A stretch of DNA of 64,000 nucleotides from Flagellimonas marinaquae (lineage in GTDB: Bacteria > Bacteroidota > Bacteroidia > Flavobacteriales > Flavobacteriaceae), in the NCBI RefSeq assembly GCF_003992675.1, contig NZ_RZMZ01000002.1, positions 126,501 to 190,500 on the forward strand. The letters are read 5' to 3'. The notes beneath the pieces were generated by a model. The model saw only the letters and a program-made list of their open reading frames with translations, ran no database searches and was not told where the DNA came from. Numbering within the stretch: position 1 is the stretch's first letter; each line of letters begins with the position of its first letter. A program made the position numbers and the translations under genes. Below, one piece after another: positions 35,336 to 43,814 of the stretch.

Positions 35336-35392
35336 AAAGTATAAAACTAACTCTTATATTTAGCCGATTGCGAATAATTTTAAAAACAAAAA

Positions 35393-35620
35393 ATGACCCA
35401 GGATTTATTACAACAGGCGGAAGAATTTGAGAAAAGGCCCATGAGCCACATGTCCACCAGCGATAGGGTTAAGGCCTCAAGGGAAGCGAAAAGCTTGATT
35501 CTTTCCATTAACGAGATCTACAAAAAGACAAAGGATTCCAAATTAATGGAAATCATGAAGAATATTACGGTCAAGAAGCGTAAAATCGAAAAACGACTTA
35601 AAGGTTCGCCCTTGGTTTAA
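35393..35620 (+). CDS. Small charged hypothetical protein
   Basis: 75 aa, highly charged and predicted all-helical: LLQQAEEFEKRP, DRVKASREAKSLILSINEIYKK and MKNITVKKRKIEKRLKG. No membrane segment or signal peptide. No family recognised; it has the look of a small cytoplasmic two-helix protein. Monocistronic. Confidence 0.65.
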   Translation: MTQDLLQQAEEFEKRPMSHMSTSDRVKASREAKSLILSINEIYKKTKDSKLMEIMKNITVKKRKIEKRLKGSPLV

Positions 35621-35916
35621 AAATACATTAATAATACTGTGGAAGGATGCTTATCCATTCTGCGATAGACGTCCTTCCCCAGATTCCCGTTTTTCTCTTT
35701 CAATTTTTTCTAAAATATTGTTTTTCAGCCAACAAAACCTTGTTGCTGGGTCAATAGTTCTATATCCAAAATCCTGGCTTTTCCATTTACATAACTTTTC
35801 CCACCAGTTATGTTCCAATTACGGCAACCGATAAAATTGTGCATTGCAGTTGGTGTTGTTTTGAATACTTTAGAGGTGTAGTTTTAACTCAACTAAAAAA
35901 ACAAACACACTGAAAA
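35621..35916. other. Intergenic region with hairpin and promoter
   Basis: 296 bp. GGAAGGA (35641-35647) and TCCTTCC (35672-35678) form a hairpin followed by CCCGTTTTTCTCTTT and may end the previous transcript. The promoter of the microprotein gene lies at 35844-35873. Nothing else stands out. Confidence 0.45.
35844..35873 (+). promoter_or_regulatory. Promoter of the microprotein gene
   Basis: TTG (35844-35846), a 19-bp spacer, then TACTTTAG (35866-35873), one mismatch from TAnnTTTG. The spacer is the same as in the tRNA-Phe promoter. The start codon is 43 bp further on. Confidence 0.65.
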
Positions 35917-36018
35917 ATGAACACTATAGAAGCAAAGTTGGGATACCTTTTTTGGTACGCCGTAATTGCACTATCCGTCTACTCCCTTTTAAGAAGTATC
36001 TACTTTTACATTAGTTAG
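35917..36018 (+). CDS. 33-residue single-helix membrane microprotein
   Basis: MNTIEAKLGYLFWYAV followed by IALSVYSLLRSIYFYIS: one hydrophobic helix covering most of the protein. It has its own promoter with correct spacing (35844-35873) and a terminator (36079-36104), which is the main support for a real gene. No homologue known to me. Function unknown; small membrane proteins often modulate larger membrane complexes. Confidence 0.5.
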   Translation: MNTIEAKLGYLFWYAVIALSVYSLLRSIYFYIS

Positions 36019-36078
36019 CTATACTAAACACTAACACATCCCTTTAATTCATCTGTAGTTAGTTAGTAATGTGTCTCG

Positions 36079-36104
36079 GGGCTCCTGTTCAGGTGCCCTT
36101 TTTT
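36079..36104. terminator. Terminator between microprotein and pyruvate kinase-like genes
   Basis: GGGCTCCTG and CAGGTGCCC pair (one T-T mismatch) around TT, then TTTTTT at 36099-36104. It can serve the plus-strand gene; its end touches the stop codon of the minus-strand gene. Confidence 0.75.
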
Positions 36105-37626
36105 ATTTCCATTCCATTTTGGGGAGCATTACCTCTTTCTTGTCATGGGAGCCTTCCATAGTTTCCATGACCTCATTCAAAAACGATATCGCCTCAATGA
36201 TGTGAGGGCCTTTGTTCAGCATAACACATTCTGCTTGAACGGAAGAGGCAATGTCGGTAATCTCGGATCTGGAGGGTATTCCCTTTTTGGCCAAGCCCTC
36301 CAATACCTGTGTGGCCCAAACCACAGGGATATGCGCTGCGCTACAAAACGACAGAATGCCCTCCTGTACGGCGACCATATTTTTCCAACCCACTTCAAGG
36401 GCGAGATCGCCGCGGGCTATCATAATACCCAGATGTTTTCGCCGCATTGCGGTAAGTAAGATGTTGATGAGATTTTTATAGGCCAAATGGGTCTCAATTT
36501 TTAGGATTACACCCAAATTCTCATCAGCACCCAAATTTTTGAGTTCCATTAGTAGGTCGTTCACATCCTTTTCATCGTTCACGTAGGAATAGTTGACCAT
36601 ATCCGCATGTTGCACCACAAACTTTAAATCTTCCCGGTCCTTTTCCGTTAGGCCAGAAATACCCAAATCCAAAGTAGGCAGATTGATTCCCTTCTCTCCT
36701 TTAAGTTTTGCGCCTCCTGGCTTGGTACGTGTAATTTTTACTGCAAAGAAATCCGTGAGTTTTTCGATAATTTCACCTTCAATTTTCCCATCATCGAACA
36801 AAATAGGAGCTCCTTTTTCCACCCGATCCACAATCAAAGAGGGAATGCATCCGATTCTTGCCGGTAGCAGCAGTTTTCCATTTCCGTCGAACTTGGGTTG
36901 GGCAGCATCAGTTTCATTTGCAGTAAGAATGAGTTCATCCCCCACATGCAAACGGATATATGCGCCCTTAGAGCTGATGCCGGGATTGGACTCTTCGCGA
37001 ACAGCTATCGGCCCAGTCCTTATTTTAGGCCCGGCCAAATCCATGGCTATCTTTACATTGCTGGAACATTCTTTTGCGGCCCTTCGTACATGATCAACAA
37101 TCGCCTTCCACACTTCGGGTCCATCATGGGCACAATTTATCCGGGCACAATCCATCCCACTTTGGACCATTTGGAGCACCAAATTGTAGTCACTCGCCGA
37201 TTCGGTGGGTTGGGTCACCATAATTCTAACCCTTCGTCGCCCATTGCCAACACCAAATAGGTTTTCGGTATGCTTTTGAAGCAACAATGCGCCATCCCCG
37301 ATGTTCAAAAATTGATTTTTAGCAAGGTCAGGACTCTTGCCCAATAAACTGTTGAGAATGATCTTTAAGTTAAGAAGACTACCCAATATGTTTCCCTCGG
37401 CATTGGCAAGACGTGTCAAACCCAATTGTTTCAGTCCCTTTTGCATTTTTCGGGCATCAAAACTGCGAAAGGCGGTGTAATGCATCAGGTTTATGGCGCT
37501 ATCTTTATAAAAAGAGGACACCTCCTTGGCCAACACACGGCCATCCACCACTTGCTGTCGGATTCTGTCAATGACCGCATCAATCTGCCGTGCGATTTTT
37601 TCAAGCTGTTCCCGAGTTATGCCCAT
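36103..37626 (-). CDS. Atypical pyruvate kinase with N-terminal extension, no C-terminal domain
   Basis: 507 aa from the ATG at 37626 (MGITREQLEKIAR); the frame opens 14 codons earlier. The first about 130 residues are a helical extension absent from normal pyruvate kinase. Then come barrel motifs: RVRIMVTQPTESASDY where CTIGPAS is expected, SGMDCARINCAHD (normally ARLNFSHG), MDLAGPKIRTGPI, ILKIETHLAYKNL, IMIARGDLALEVGW and VVWATQVLEGLAKKG. The protein ends soon after the MLNKG segment, so the allosteric C-terminal domain is missing. Probably converts PEP to pyruvate, but divergence at the N-terminal catalytic loop makes this less than certain. It is 74 bp downstream of the GH32 gene on the same strand. 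Confidence 0.75.
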   Translation of the reverse strand: MGITREQLEKIARQIDAVIDRIRQQVVDGRVLAKEVSSFYKDSAINLMHYTAFRSFDARKMQKGLKQLGLTRLANAEGNILGSLLNLKIILNSLLGKSPDLAKNQFLNIGDGALLLQKHTENLFGVGNGRRRVRIMVTQPTESASDYNLVLQMVQSGMDCARINCAHDGPEVWKAIVDHVRRAAKECSSNVKIAMDLAGPKIRTGPIAVREESNPGISSKGAYIRLHVGDELILTANETDAAQPKFDGNGKLLLPARIGCIPSLIVDRVEKGAPILFDDGKIEGEIIEKLTDFFAVKITRTKPGGAKLKGEKGINLPTLDLGISGLTEKDREDLKFVVQHADMVNYSYVNDEKDVNDLLMELKNLGADENLGVILKIETHLAYKNLINILLTAMRRKHLGIMIARGDLALEVGWKNMVAVQEGILSFCSAAHIPVVWATQVLEGLAKKGIPSRSEITDIASSVQAECVMLNKGPHIIEAISFLNEVMETMEGSHDKKEVMLPKMEWK

Positions 37627-37699
37627 GTTTGTTTGATTGGACACAAAGATCATCGAGAAACTTCTCAAAAAAGCTGATATCTGTCAGCCAGGCCAACTT

Positions 37700-39241
37700 T
37701 TACCAAACAGATTCCATCCTCTTGATGGACTCAACAAGGATTGGATGTTGGCTGTCTTCATTCACAATAATCAATGTATGATACGGTTCCGTTGGGAACA
37801 CTTGTTCCGTAAAGACCAACAATCCTTGGTCCACGAATAGCTCCATGGAGGATCGATCCATTAAAATTCTAAAATCCCGCTGTTCTTCTTTTGGTGGAAA
37901 TAGAGGTGCCTTATGGATACGTGCACCAAAATTTTCCTGAAAATCAACCTGCCCTGATAATCTTCTGTCCACTCCCAATGTGTCATTAGCTACCTGAACC
38001 TCTAGCACTTCATTCTTATCATTTTTGAACAAGAGTTTCATCTGTTTTGAAGCTGTTTTCAATCGTATTTCAGATTGATGCAGCCCTTGAACGTACAACG
38101 TATCCGAAGTGGCCACAGGGACTTCCGTTGAAGGCAACAACGTATCGGAGGTCAATTCTCCTACGGAGGCTATGGGATAATTTGCCAAGGCATACTCACC
38201 TTCAACCTGATGCAAAACAAGCTTTCTCGGAACGGTCATGGCGCTTCTCCATTTCTCGGTAGGGGTGTTCCGTGCATAGTCCCAATTGCTCATCCATCCG
38301 ATAAAAATTCGGTCCTGATTCGGCACATTATTGTAGGTGACCCCGGCATAATTATCAGTACCATAATCCAGCCATTTGGGTTCTTGTTGATTGGAAGTAA
38401 AGGTTGTACCATCAAATTCTCCTACAAAATATTGGGTTCCGCTACCACCATTTGGAGCTCCGGGATTGATACTGATGAGCAGCACCCATTTCTCCTCTCC
38501 AGTCTCCTCGACAGGCAATGGAAATAAATCGGGACATTCCCAAACACCTCCATGGGCACCCTGTGTTTTGCCAAAATCGCTCATGTAGCTCCAATCTTTT
38601 AGGTTTTTGGAGGAATAAAACTGGGCATGGTCGCCCGCCACCATAGTCAAGACCCAAGAAGAACTAGGTTCGTGCCAAAACACCTTGGGGTCCCTAAAAT
38701 CTTTGAGGCCTTTATTCGGAATCACAGGATTGCCCTCATACTTGGTCCAGGTGACCCCATTGTCCAAACTGTAGGCGATACCCTGTGTTTGGTAGTCTGC
38801 CCTACCTTCTTTTTCACCCTCCATGGAATGGTAGGTGAATATGGCCACCAAAGGTGTTTCCCCATTTTTACCGAAACCCGTCGTGTTATTTTTGTCCACC
38901 ACAGCGCTGCCCGAAAAAATAAGTCCATGCTCGTCGGGATATAGCGCAATCGGTTTATGTTCCCAATGCACCAAATCCTTGCTCATCGCATGCCCCCAAT
39001 GCATGGGTCCCCACACGATATCATCTGGGTAATATTGATAAAATAGATGGTACCAGCCGTCGTTGTATACCAACCCATTGGGATCGTTCATCCATTTTTC
39101 CGATGGCGTAAAGTGAAACTGTGGCCTATATTTTTCTTGGTAAAGCGCCTCTTTGTCCATAGGATTAGATGCCTCCTTTTGCTCCTGCTTGCATGCAGCC
39201 ATGGTAAGTACCAAAAAGCAACTTATGACTTGTCTGTACAT
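37700..39241 (-). CDS. Glycoside hydrolase family 32 (fructan beta-fructosidase type) lipoprotein
   Basis: 513 aa. Lipoprotein signal MYRQVISCFLVLTMAAC. The five-bladed propeller has the family triad: WMNDPNGLVY (nucleophile Asp, about 50-59), FRDPKVFWH (transition-state Asp) and WECPDLFPL (acid/base Glu). A C-terminal beta-sandwich module (about 360-510) contains the DRSSMELFVDQG signature. It should cleave terminal fructose from levan or inulin at the cell surface. No SusCD pair or fructokinase is adjacent, so it is not in a complete fructan locus within this window. Confidence 0.93.
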   Translation of the reverse strand: MYRQVISCFLVLTMAACKQEQKEASNPMDKEALYQEKYRPQFHFTPSEKWMNDPNGLVYNDGWYHLFYQYYPDDIVWGPMHWGHAMSKDLVHWEHKPIALYPDEHGLIFSGSAVVDKNNTTGFGKNGETPLVAIFTYHSMEGEKEGRADYQTQGIAYSLDNGVTWTKYEGNPVIPNKGLKDFRDPKVFWHEPSSSWVLTMVAGDHAQFYSSKNLKDWSYMSDFGKTQGAHGGVWECPDLFPLPVEETGEEKWVLLISINPGAPNGGSGTQYFVGEFDGTTFTSNQQEPKWLDYGTDNYAGVTYNNVPNQDRIFIGWMSNWDYARNTPTEKWRSAMTVPRKLVLHQVEGEYALANYPIASVGELTSDTLLPSTEVPVATSDTLYVQGLHQSEIRLKTASKQMKLLFKNDKNEVLEVQVANDTLGVDRRLSGQVDFQENFGARIHKAPLFPPKEEQRDFRILMDRSSMELFVDQGLLVFTEQVFPTEPYHTLIIVNEDSQHPILVESIKRMESVW

Positions 39242-39395
39242 TTTCTCTAATAAATTAACCCGCTCAAGTTAAACAAATTTTAGCGCTCATTGTATGGGTT
39301 TTGTCCCCATTGTGGCGGAGCACTTGGACGGAAAACCAACTGTAACCAAAAAAATATTTCCCATTTTCCGAAAGGAACGAACCCAAAAATCTACC

Positions 39396-39403
39396 TATCT
39401 TTA
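39396..39403 (+). promoter_or_regulatory. Probable -7 box of the arsenosugar-type operon
   Basis: TATCTTTA differs from TAnnTTTG at one base. It lies 36 bp before the TTG start at 39440 and supports that start over the more distal ATG at 39290. Confidence 0.4.
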
Positions 39404-39439
39404 AACAGTGTTTTGCAAACCCCTCCAAATCCAGTAAAG

Positions 39440-40054
39440 TTGAGCAAAAACCTTCTTTTGATTCTTACCCGAAACCCTGAACTCGGCAAGTGCAAGACCC
39501 GATTGGCGGCCAAGGTGGGCGATAAAACAGCTTTGGATATCTACAAGTTTTTGCTGGACAAAACAGTCTCCTTTACCAAAAATTTGGGAGTGGAGAAATG
39601 GGTGTACTATTCTGAACAAATTTGGGCAGATGACATCTGGGACAGTTCCATCTACCAAAAAAAACTCCAAGTTGGAAAGGACTTGGGCGAACGCATGATG
39701 CATGCCTTTGAAGATGGATTCCGAGCTGGCTTTGGGAACATCATCATTATTGGGAGTGATATGTACCACCTGGATCAAAAGGATCTGGAAGAAGCCTTTT
39801 CCAAGCTTGACCAACATGATTTCGTTGTAGGCCCTGCTGAAGATGGCGGCTATTACCTATTGGGTATGAAATCCTTGCAAAGGGAGCTGTTCCAAAACAA
39901 GACGTGGGGCACAAATACCGTATTGTCCGACACGCTTTCCGATATCAAAGACGCCGACGTACATCTATTGGAAGAAAAAAATGATGTCGATTATTACGAA
40001 GACATTAAAGATATTGAGGCCTTTGCGCCATTTTTAAAACATATACAAGAATGA
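39440..40054 (+). CDS. TIGR04282-like arsenosugar-type glycosyltransferase
   Basis: 204 aa from the TTG at 39440; an ATG at 39290 would add 50 residues that do not look like the family. Nucleotide-diphosphosugar fold: LLLILTRNPELGKCKTRLAAKVG near the start, then IIIIGSDMYHL and DFVVGPAEDGGYYLLGMKSL. These match the TIGR04282 group (formerly DUF2064), named for co-occurrence with arsenosugar genes. The stop overlaps the PNP start by 4 bp, and that gene overlaps arsM by 4 bp: a three-gene operon. The glycosyl acceptor is inferred from family and context only. Confidence 0.85.
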   Translation: MSKNLLLILTRNPELGKCKTRLAAKVGDKTALDIYKFLLDKTVSFTKNLGVEKWVYYSEQIWADDIWDSSIYQKKLQVGKDLGERMMHAFEDGFRAGFGNIIIIGSDMYHLDQKDLEEAFSKLDQHDFVVGPAEDGGYYLLGMKSLQRELFQNKTWGTNTVLSDTLSDIKDADVHLLEEKNDVDYYEDIKDIEAFAPFLKHIQE

Positions 40055-40866
40055 CACAGAAACAAATTGACGAATCCGTTGACTACTTGAAAAAACGTGG
40101 TTTCGAAACCCCAGAAATTGGGATTGTGCTCGGCACCGGACTTGGGCAGCTCATTGAGAGCATAGAGCATCCCATCGAGGCCCATTACAACCATATCCCG
40201 TATTTTCCGTTGGCTACCGTGGAATTTCATACGGGAAAACTCATCTATGGCACTATCGAGGGCAAAAAAGCAGTGGTGATGCAAGGTCGCTTTCATTTGT
40301 ACGAAGGATATGATTTCTTGGACATTACCTATCCCATTCGGGTAATGCACAGTCTTGGTATCCAACAATTGTTTGTGTCCAATGCTGCAGGAGCCATCAA
40401 CCTCAACTTTAAAAAAGGGGATATCATGCTCATCGAAGATCATATCAACCTACAGGGAGGGTCGCCATTGGCCTTTAAAAACGTATCCGAATTCGGGAAC
40501 CGTTTTGTGGACATGAGCGAACCTTACGATTTGGATATGCGCCGAAAAGTGGAGGCCATAGCCAAGCGCGAAAACATCTCGTTGCAGAAAGGAGTATATG
40601 CTTCCGTAGTGGGGCCACAACTGGAAACCAAGGCCGAATATCGCATGCTTAAAACCTTAGGCGCCGATGCCGTTGGAATGAGCACCGTTCCCGAGGTAAT
40701 TGTAGCGAATCATTTACGACTACCCATTGTAGCGGTCTCCGTTTTGACCGATGAATGTGATCCCGATAATTTACAACCTGTTGAAGTACAGGAAATTTTA
40801 AAGGTCGCTGGACAAACGGAACCCAAAATGATCAAACTATTCAAAGAACTAATCAAAGAACTATGA
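40051..40866 (+). CDS. Purine-nucleoside phosphorylase
   Basis: 271 aa, the trimeric PNP class. Motifs: IGIVLGTGLGQLIE (phosphate-binding Gly-rich loop), MQGRFHLYEGYDF (with the catalytic His), LFVSNAAGAINLNF, GVYASVVGPQLETKAEYRMLKTLGADAVGMSTVPE and AVSVLTDECDP. The usual reaction is phosphorolysis of inosine or guanosine. In this operon it may instead act on the adenosyl-arsenical made by ArsS, removing adenine. That role is an inference from gene order. Confidence 0.93.
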   Translation: MTQKQIDESVDYLKKRGFETPEIGIVLGTGLGQLIESIEHPIEAHYNHIPYFPLATVEFHTGKLIYGTIEGKKAVVMQGRFHLYEGYDFLDITYPIRVMHSLGIQQLFVSNAAGAINLNFKKGDIMLIEDHINLQGGSPLAFKNVSEFGNRFVDMSEPYDLDMRRKVEAIAKRENISLQKGVYASVVGPQLETKAEYRMLKTLGADAVGMSTVPEVIVANHLRLPIVAVSVLTDECDPDNLQPVEVQEILKVAGQTEPKMIKLFKELIKEL

Positions 40867-41828
40867 GCTATTTAGATGCCACCCAGGATTTATATAAGGA
40901 AGCAGCTTTGACCCCTGATGTTGGACTTTGCTGCACCACCAACCCCATTTGGCAATTTCCGGGGCTTTCCATTCCCAAAATCATGCAGGAGATGAACTAC
41001 GGCTGCGGAAGTACCGTTTCTGCACAGGATTTGGTCAACAACCCCAAAGTTTTGTACGTAGGTGTAGGCGGCGGTATGGAACTGCTTCAATTCGCTTACT
41101 TCTCTCGACAACAAGGAGGGGTTACCGGGGTAGATTCTGTCGAAGAAATGCTAGAAGCTTCCCGAAAAAATTTCAAAATAGCCGAAGAGGAAAACGATTG
41201 GTTCAGAAGTGAATATATCAATTTAGTGAAAGGAGATGCTCTGCATTTGCCCGTTGAAGATAAGAGTATGGACGTGGCCGCACAGAACTGCTTGTTCAAT
41301 ATCTTTAAAATCGAAGATTTGAAAAAAGCCGTTTCCGAAATGTACCGTGTCCTGAAACCACACGGCAGATTGGTCATGAGCGACCCCATTTGCGAGCAGC
41401 CCATGAGCGATGAACTCCGTAATGATGACCGATTGAGGGCACAATGCCTAAGCGGAAGCATCCCTTTAAAGGATTACATAAAAGTGTTGACCGATGCAGG
41501 CTTTGGCACCATCGAAATCCGTGGTAAGCGGTCGTACAGGGTTTTATCGCCCAACCACTACCCCACTGATGAACTCATCCACATCGAATCCATAGAAATA
41601 GCAGCGATCAAAGACCCAATGCCTGAGGACGGACCATGTGTTTTTACCGGAAAAACAGCGATTTATTTTGGCAACGAAGCCTATTTTGACGACCAAAAGG
41701 GACACGTATTGCAACAAAACCAACCTTTGGCAGTTTGTGATAAAACGGCTGCCGCCTTGGCCAATACATCGGATGAAATTTTTATCAGTGAGAGCACCTA
41801 CCACTATAATGGAGGGGGTTGTTGCTAA
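40863..41828 (+). CDS. arsM: ArsM-type arsenite methyltransferase (arsenosugar clade)
   Basis: 321 aa. SAM-binding Rossmann fold: VLYVGVGGGMELLQFAYF (motif I, about 60-77), VTGVDSVEEMLEASRKNF, then NLVKGDALHLPVEDKSMDVAAQNCLFNI. Cys residues that could bind As(III): GLCCTTNPIWQFPG near the N-terminus, NYGCGSTV, CLSGSIPLKDY and a C-terminal NGGGCC. The N-terminal and C-terminal CC pairs are characteristic of the clade that works with the radical-SAM enzyme ArsS. Last gene of the operon with the glycosyltransferase and PNP. ArsS itself is not adjacent. Confidence 0.9.
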   Translation: MSYLDATQDLYKEAALTPDVGLCCTTNPIWQFPGLSIPKIMQEMNYGCGSTVSAQDLVNNPKVLYVGVGGGMELLQFAYFSRQQGGVTGVDSVEEMLEASRKNFKIAEEENDWFRSEYINLVKGDALHLPVEDKSMDVAAQNCLFNIFKIEDLKKAVSEMYRVLKPHGRLVMSDPICEQPMSDELRNDDRLRAQCLSGSIPLKDYIKVLTDAGFGTIEIRGKRSYRVLSPNHYPTDELIHIESIEIAAIKDPMPEDGPCVFTGKTAIYFGNEAYFDDQKGHVLQQNQPLAVCDKTAAALANTSDEIFISESTYHYNGGGCC

Positions 41829-41850
41829 TAAAATTTGATTATGCCTACCC

Positions 41851-42765
41851 TCAATTCTCAAATTCAAGGTCCGCGTAGTCGTTCATGATACCATTACTGA
41901 TCATGTTGGCGAACTTTGTTTTGTCGGTCTTGAGTGAAATTCTGCTCTGTGATGTCTTCGATGAACTTTCCAATGACAATAAACTTATGGCCGGGAGTAA
42001 GTTCTTGGCCAGATAAAGACTGTTTTTATCTTCAAAAACTAACCTGGCCTCGTCCACATTGGTATTGGATATGCTATGCTGCTTGAAAACATTTTGGATA
42101 TTTTGGGCAAACCGTTGTCCTTGCTCACTTTTATTATAATGGTAAACGGCCACCTCCAAATTACGGTCTTGTGAAAGATTTTCCGCACGCATAAAAAGTA
42201 CACGCTGGTATTTGCCCATATGTTGCAGATACCGCTTGTTGATCACCTTTACATAATCACCCATAGTGCCAGTGGAAGCCTCCATTTCTGTATGTTCCCC
42301 CATCACATATACCTGGGCGCCATGTTCCATTAATTCAGCAGCCAACCGTTTAGCGATGTCCTTTGTAAAGTTGACATCGGTCCCTACCGTATTTTCAGCG
42401 ATCAAATAATACACCGCATCTTTGAGTTTATCACTTTTCAGTGACATTTGGGAAAGTTCCTTATCGAAAATAGGGGCTTCGGCATCAACGTCAGTTTCCA
42501 CCAAAACACCTTTCTTCTTAAAAGAATCATCGGCATAAGGCACCTTGTATTGTTCACCCAGTTTGAGGGCGCTCCCTTCTTTTATCTTGTCGGAATTGAG
42601 GTCCAAAAATTCACCATAGTGTTTGACGGGATCTAAGCCTTGTTTGCGTAGCAAGGAAAAAATTCCATCACCTTGTTCCGCCACTACCTGATAAAAATTG
42701 TTCTCTTGTGCAAAAATGAGTGTGCTAGCCCCTACCCAAAACAGAAGGGATAATCTTGATTTCAT
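41851..42765 (-). CDS. Secreted LysM-like protein with degenerate amidase_3 domain
   Basis: 304 aa. Signal peptide ends at IFAQ (about 20). Residues 22-75 resemble a LysM domain (NFYQVVAEQGDGIFSLLRKQGLD; LNSDKIKEGSALKLGEQYKV). Residues about 110-300 follow the N-acetylmuramoyl-L-alanine amidase (amidase_3) outline: AVYYLIAEN, IAKRLAAELMEHGAQVYVMGEH, RVLFMRAEN, FAQNIQNVF and ANMISNGIMNDY. The zinc His residues of DPGHGG and SIHAN are absent, so it is probably not an enzyme. It may bind peptidoglycan or regulate real amidases. Confidence 0.65.
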   Translation of the reverse strand: MKSRLSLLFWVGASTLIFAQENNFYQVVAEQGDGIFSLLRKQGLDPVKHYGEFLDLNSDKIKEGSALKLGEQYKVPYADDSFKKKGVLVETDVDAEAPIFDKELSQMSLKSDKLKDAVYYLIAENTVGTDVNFTKDIAKRLAAELMEHGAQVYVMGEHTEMEASTGTMGDYVKVINKRYLQHMGKYQRVLFMRAENLSQDRNLEVAVYHYNKSEQGQRFAQNIQNVFKQHSISNTNVDEARLVFEDKNSLYLAKNLLPAISLLSLESSSKTSQSRISLKTDKTKFANMISNGIMNDYADLEFEN

Positions 42766-42866
42766 TATAGAATGTTTTTGGGTGGGATGTGTTACAAATA
42801 TGGCGAAAATTATGAGACAACAGGTTGGAATTGCGCTAAAAATTTTGGGCAGTCAAATTTCCGATC

Positions 42867-43814
42867 TCAACGACGGGATGTATTCCCTTGAGCGTATTGT
42901 TGTCGAATCACCAATTCTGCAGGTTTGTTCTGGGGTGTAAACCGATTGTCGTCGGCTCCGCCCACTTGTTCATGCTGCATAAACCATTTCCATACAAAGC
43001 CCCCAGCGAACCAATCTTGTTCCCAAAATTCATCAAAAAGCACTTGAGTGGCCCTAGCCTGGGCCTCAAGGTTCACCCGTTCCTGGTTGCGGTCCACCAA
43101 CCATGGCTTTTTGCCTGTAAAATCCATGCTCCGATACCCAAACTCTGTAAACAAAATAGGCTTATCCACATGTTTGGACAGTTGCTTCATCTTGTCTTTC
43201 CAAGGCTTCCAACCTTTGGTCAGTGTTTCAACAGTAGGATTTTGTTTCTCGCACAATGGAAAATAGGCATTTACCCCAATATAATCCAATTCGGACCAAA
43301 AGGGAGTTTTGGCATATTCGTCCCAGTTAGCAGCGTAGGTGAGTTTACCGTGATATACCTGTTTTACCTTTTGGATAAGATTTCCCCAAAACTCGGGTCG
43401 CTCATCAACAAAAGTTTTCAACTCGGTTCCAATGCAATAAATATCGCTCTGGGTCTCCTCCGCCAATTCGGCATAAAGCAAAATAAATTTTTCGTAGGAT
43501 GCTTCGAGCTTCTCCCAATCCTCTTCGGTTGGCATTTTCATGTTCCCAGTAAATTTACCGTCCCAAATCCAAATTTGGGGCTTTAGCATCACACTCACCC
43601 CATTTTGATGCATCCCTTCAATGTATTGCCTGACCCCTTCCCTGCGCTCACCATACCATTGTCGGTCCGAATCAAAAATCAGTTGGGGCGAATCCAGGTC
43701 CTGAATAAACCCAAAAGGCATAATGGCCGCGTAATTGGCATGGACGTCCAAAACAGGGGCGATATGCCGGTCCGAAACCTCCTCTCGTGAAGCCACAAAA
43801 CTTACACCGTTCAC
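42867..43814 (-). CDS. GH113-like glycoside hydrolase (frameshifted lipoprotein signal upstream)
   Basis: 315 aa from a GTG at 43814. A TIM-barrel similar to GH113 mannanases: MLKPQIWIWDGKFTG, YCIGTELKTFVDERPEFW (acid/base Glu, about 130), LDYIGVNAYFPL, ILFTEFGYRSMDFTG (nucleophile Glu, about 222) and FAGGFVWKWFMQH. This start gives no signal peptide. Upstream, in another frame, an ATG at 43879 encodes MKKLFF; adding one T to the T7 run (43861-43867) fuses MKKLFFLWVLVFASCASS to the gene. The natural product is thus probably a lipoprotein of about 337 aa. Confidence 0.75.
   Translation of the reverse strand: MNGVSFVASREEVSDRHIAPVLDVHANYAAIMPFGFIQDLDSPQLIFDSDRQWYGERREGVRQYIEGMHQNGVSVMLKPQIWIWDGKFTGNMKMPTEEDWEKLEASYEKFILLYAELAEETQSDIYCIGTELKTFVDERPEFWGNLIQKVKQVYHGKLTYAANWDEYAKTPFWSELDYIGVNAYFPLCEKQNPTVETLTKGWKPWKDKMKQLSKHVDKPILFTEFGYRSMDFTGKKPWLVDRNQERVNLEAQARATQVLFDEFWEQDWFAGGFVWKWFMQHEQVGGADDNRFTPQNKPAELVIRQQYAQGNTSRR

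Noticed and set aside
37700..39241. Complete fructan utilisation locus around the GH32 gene
   Set aside because: No SusCD pair, fructokinase or sugar transporter is adjacent; the neighbours are a pyruvate kinase-like gene and the arsenosugar operon.
39290..39439. Longer N-terminus (ATG at 39290) for the TIGR04282-like glycosyltransferase
   Set aside because: The 50 extra residues do not fit the family, and a likely -7 box at 39396-39403 would place the transcript start after that ATG.
42888..43586. 232-residue plus-strand frame opposite the GH113-like gene
   Set aside because: Antisense shadow; the minus strand encodes the catalytic motifs.
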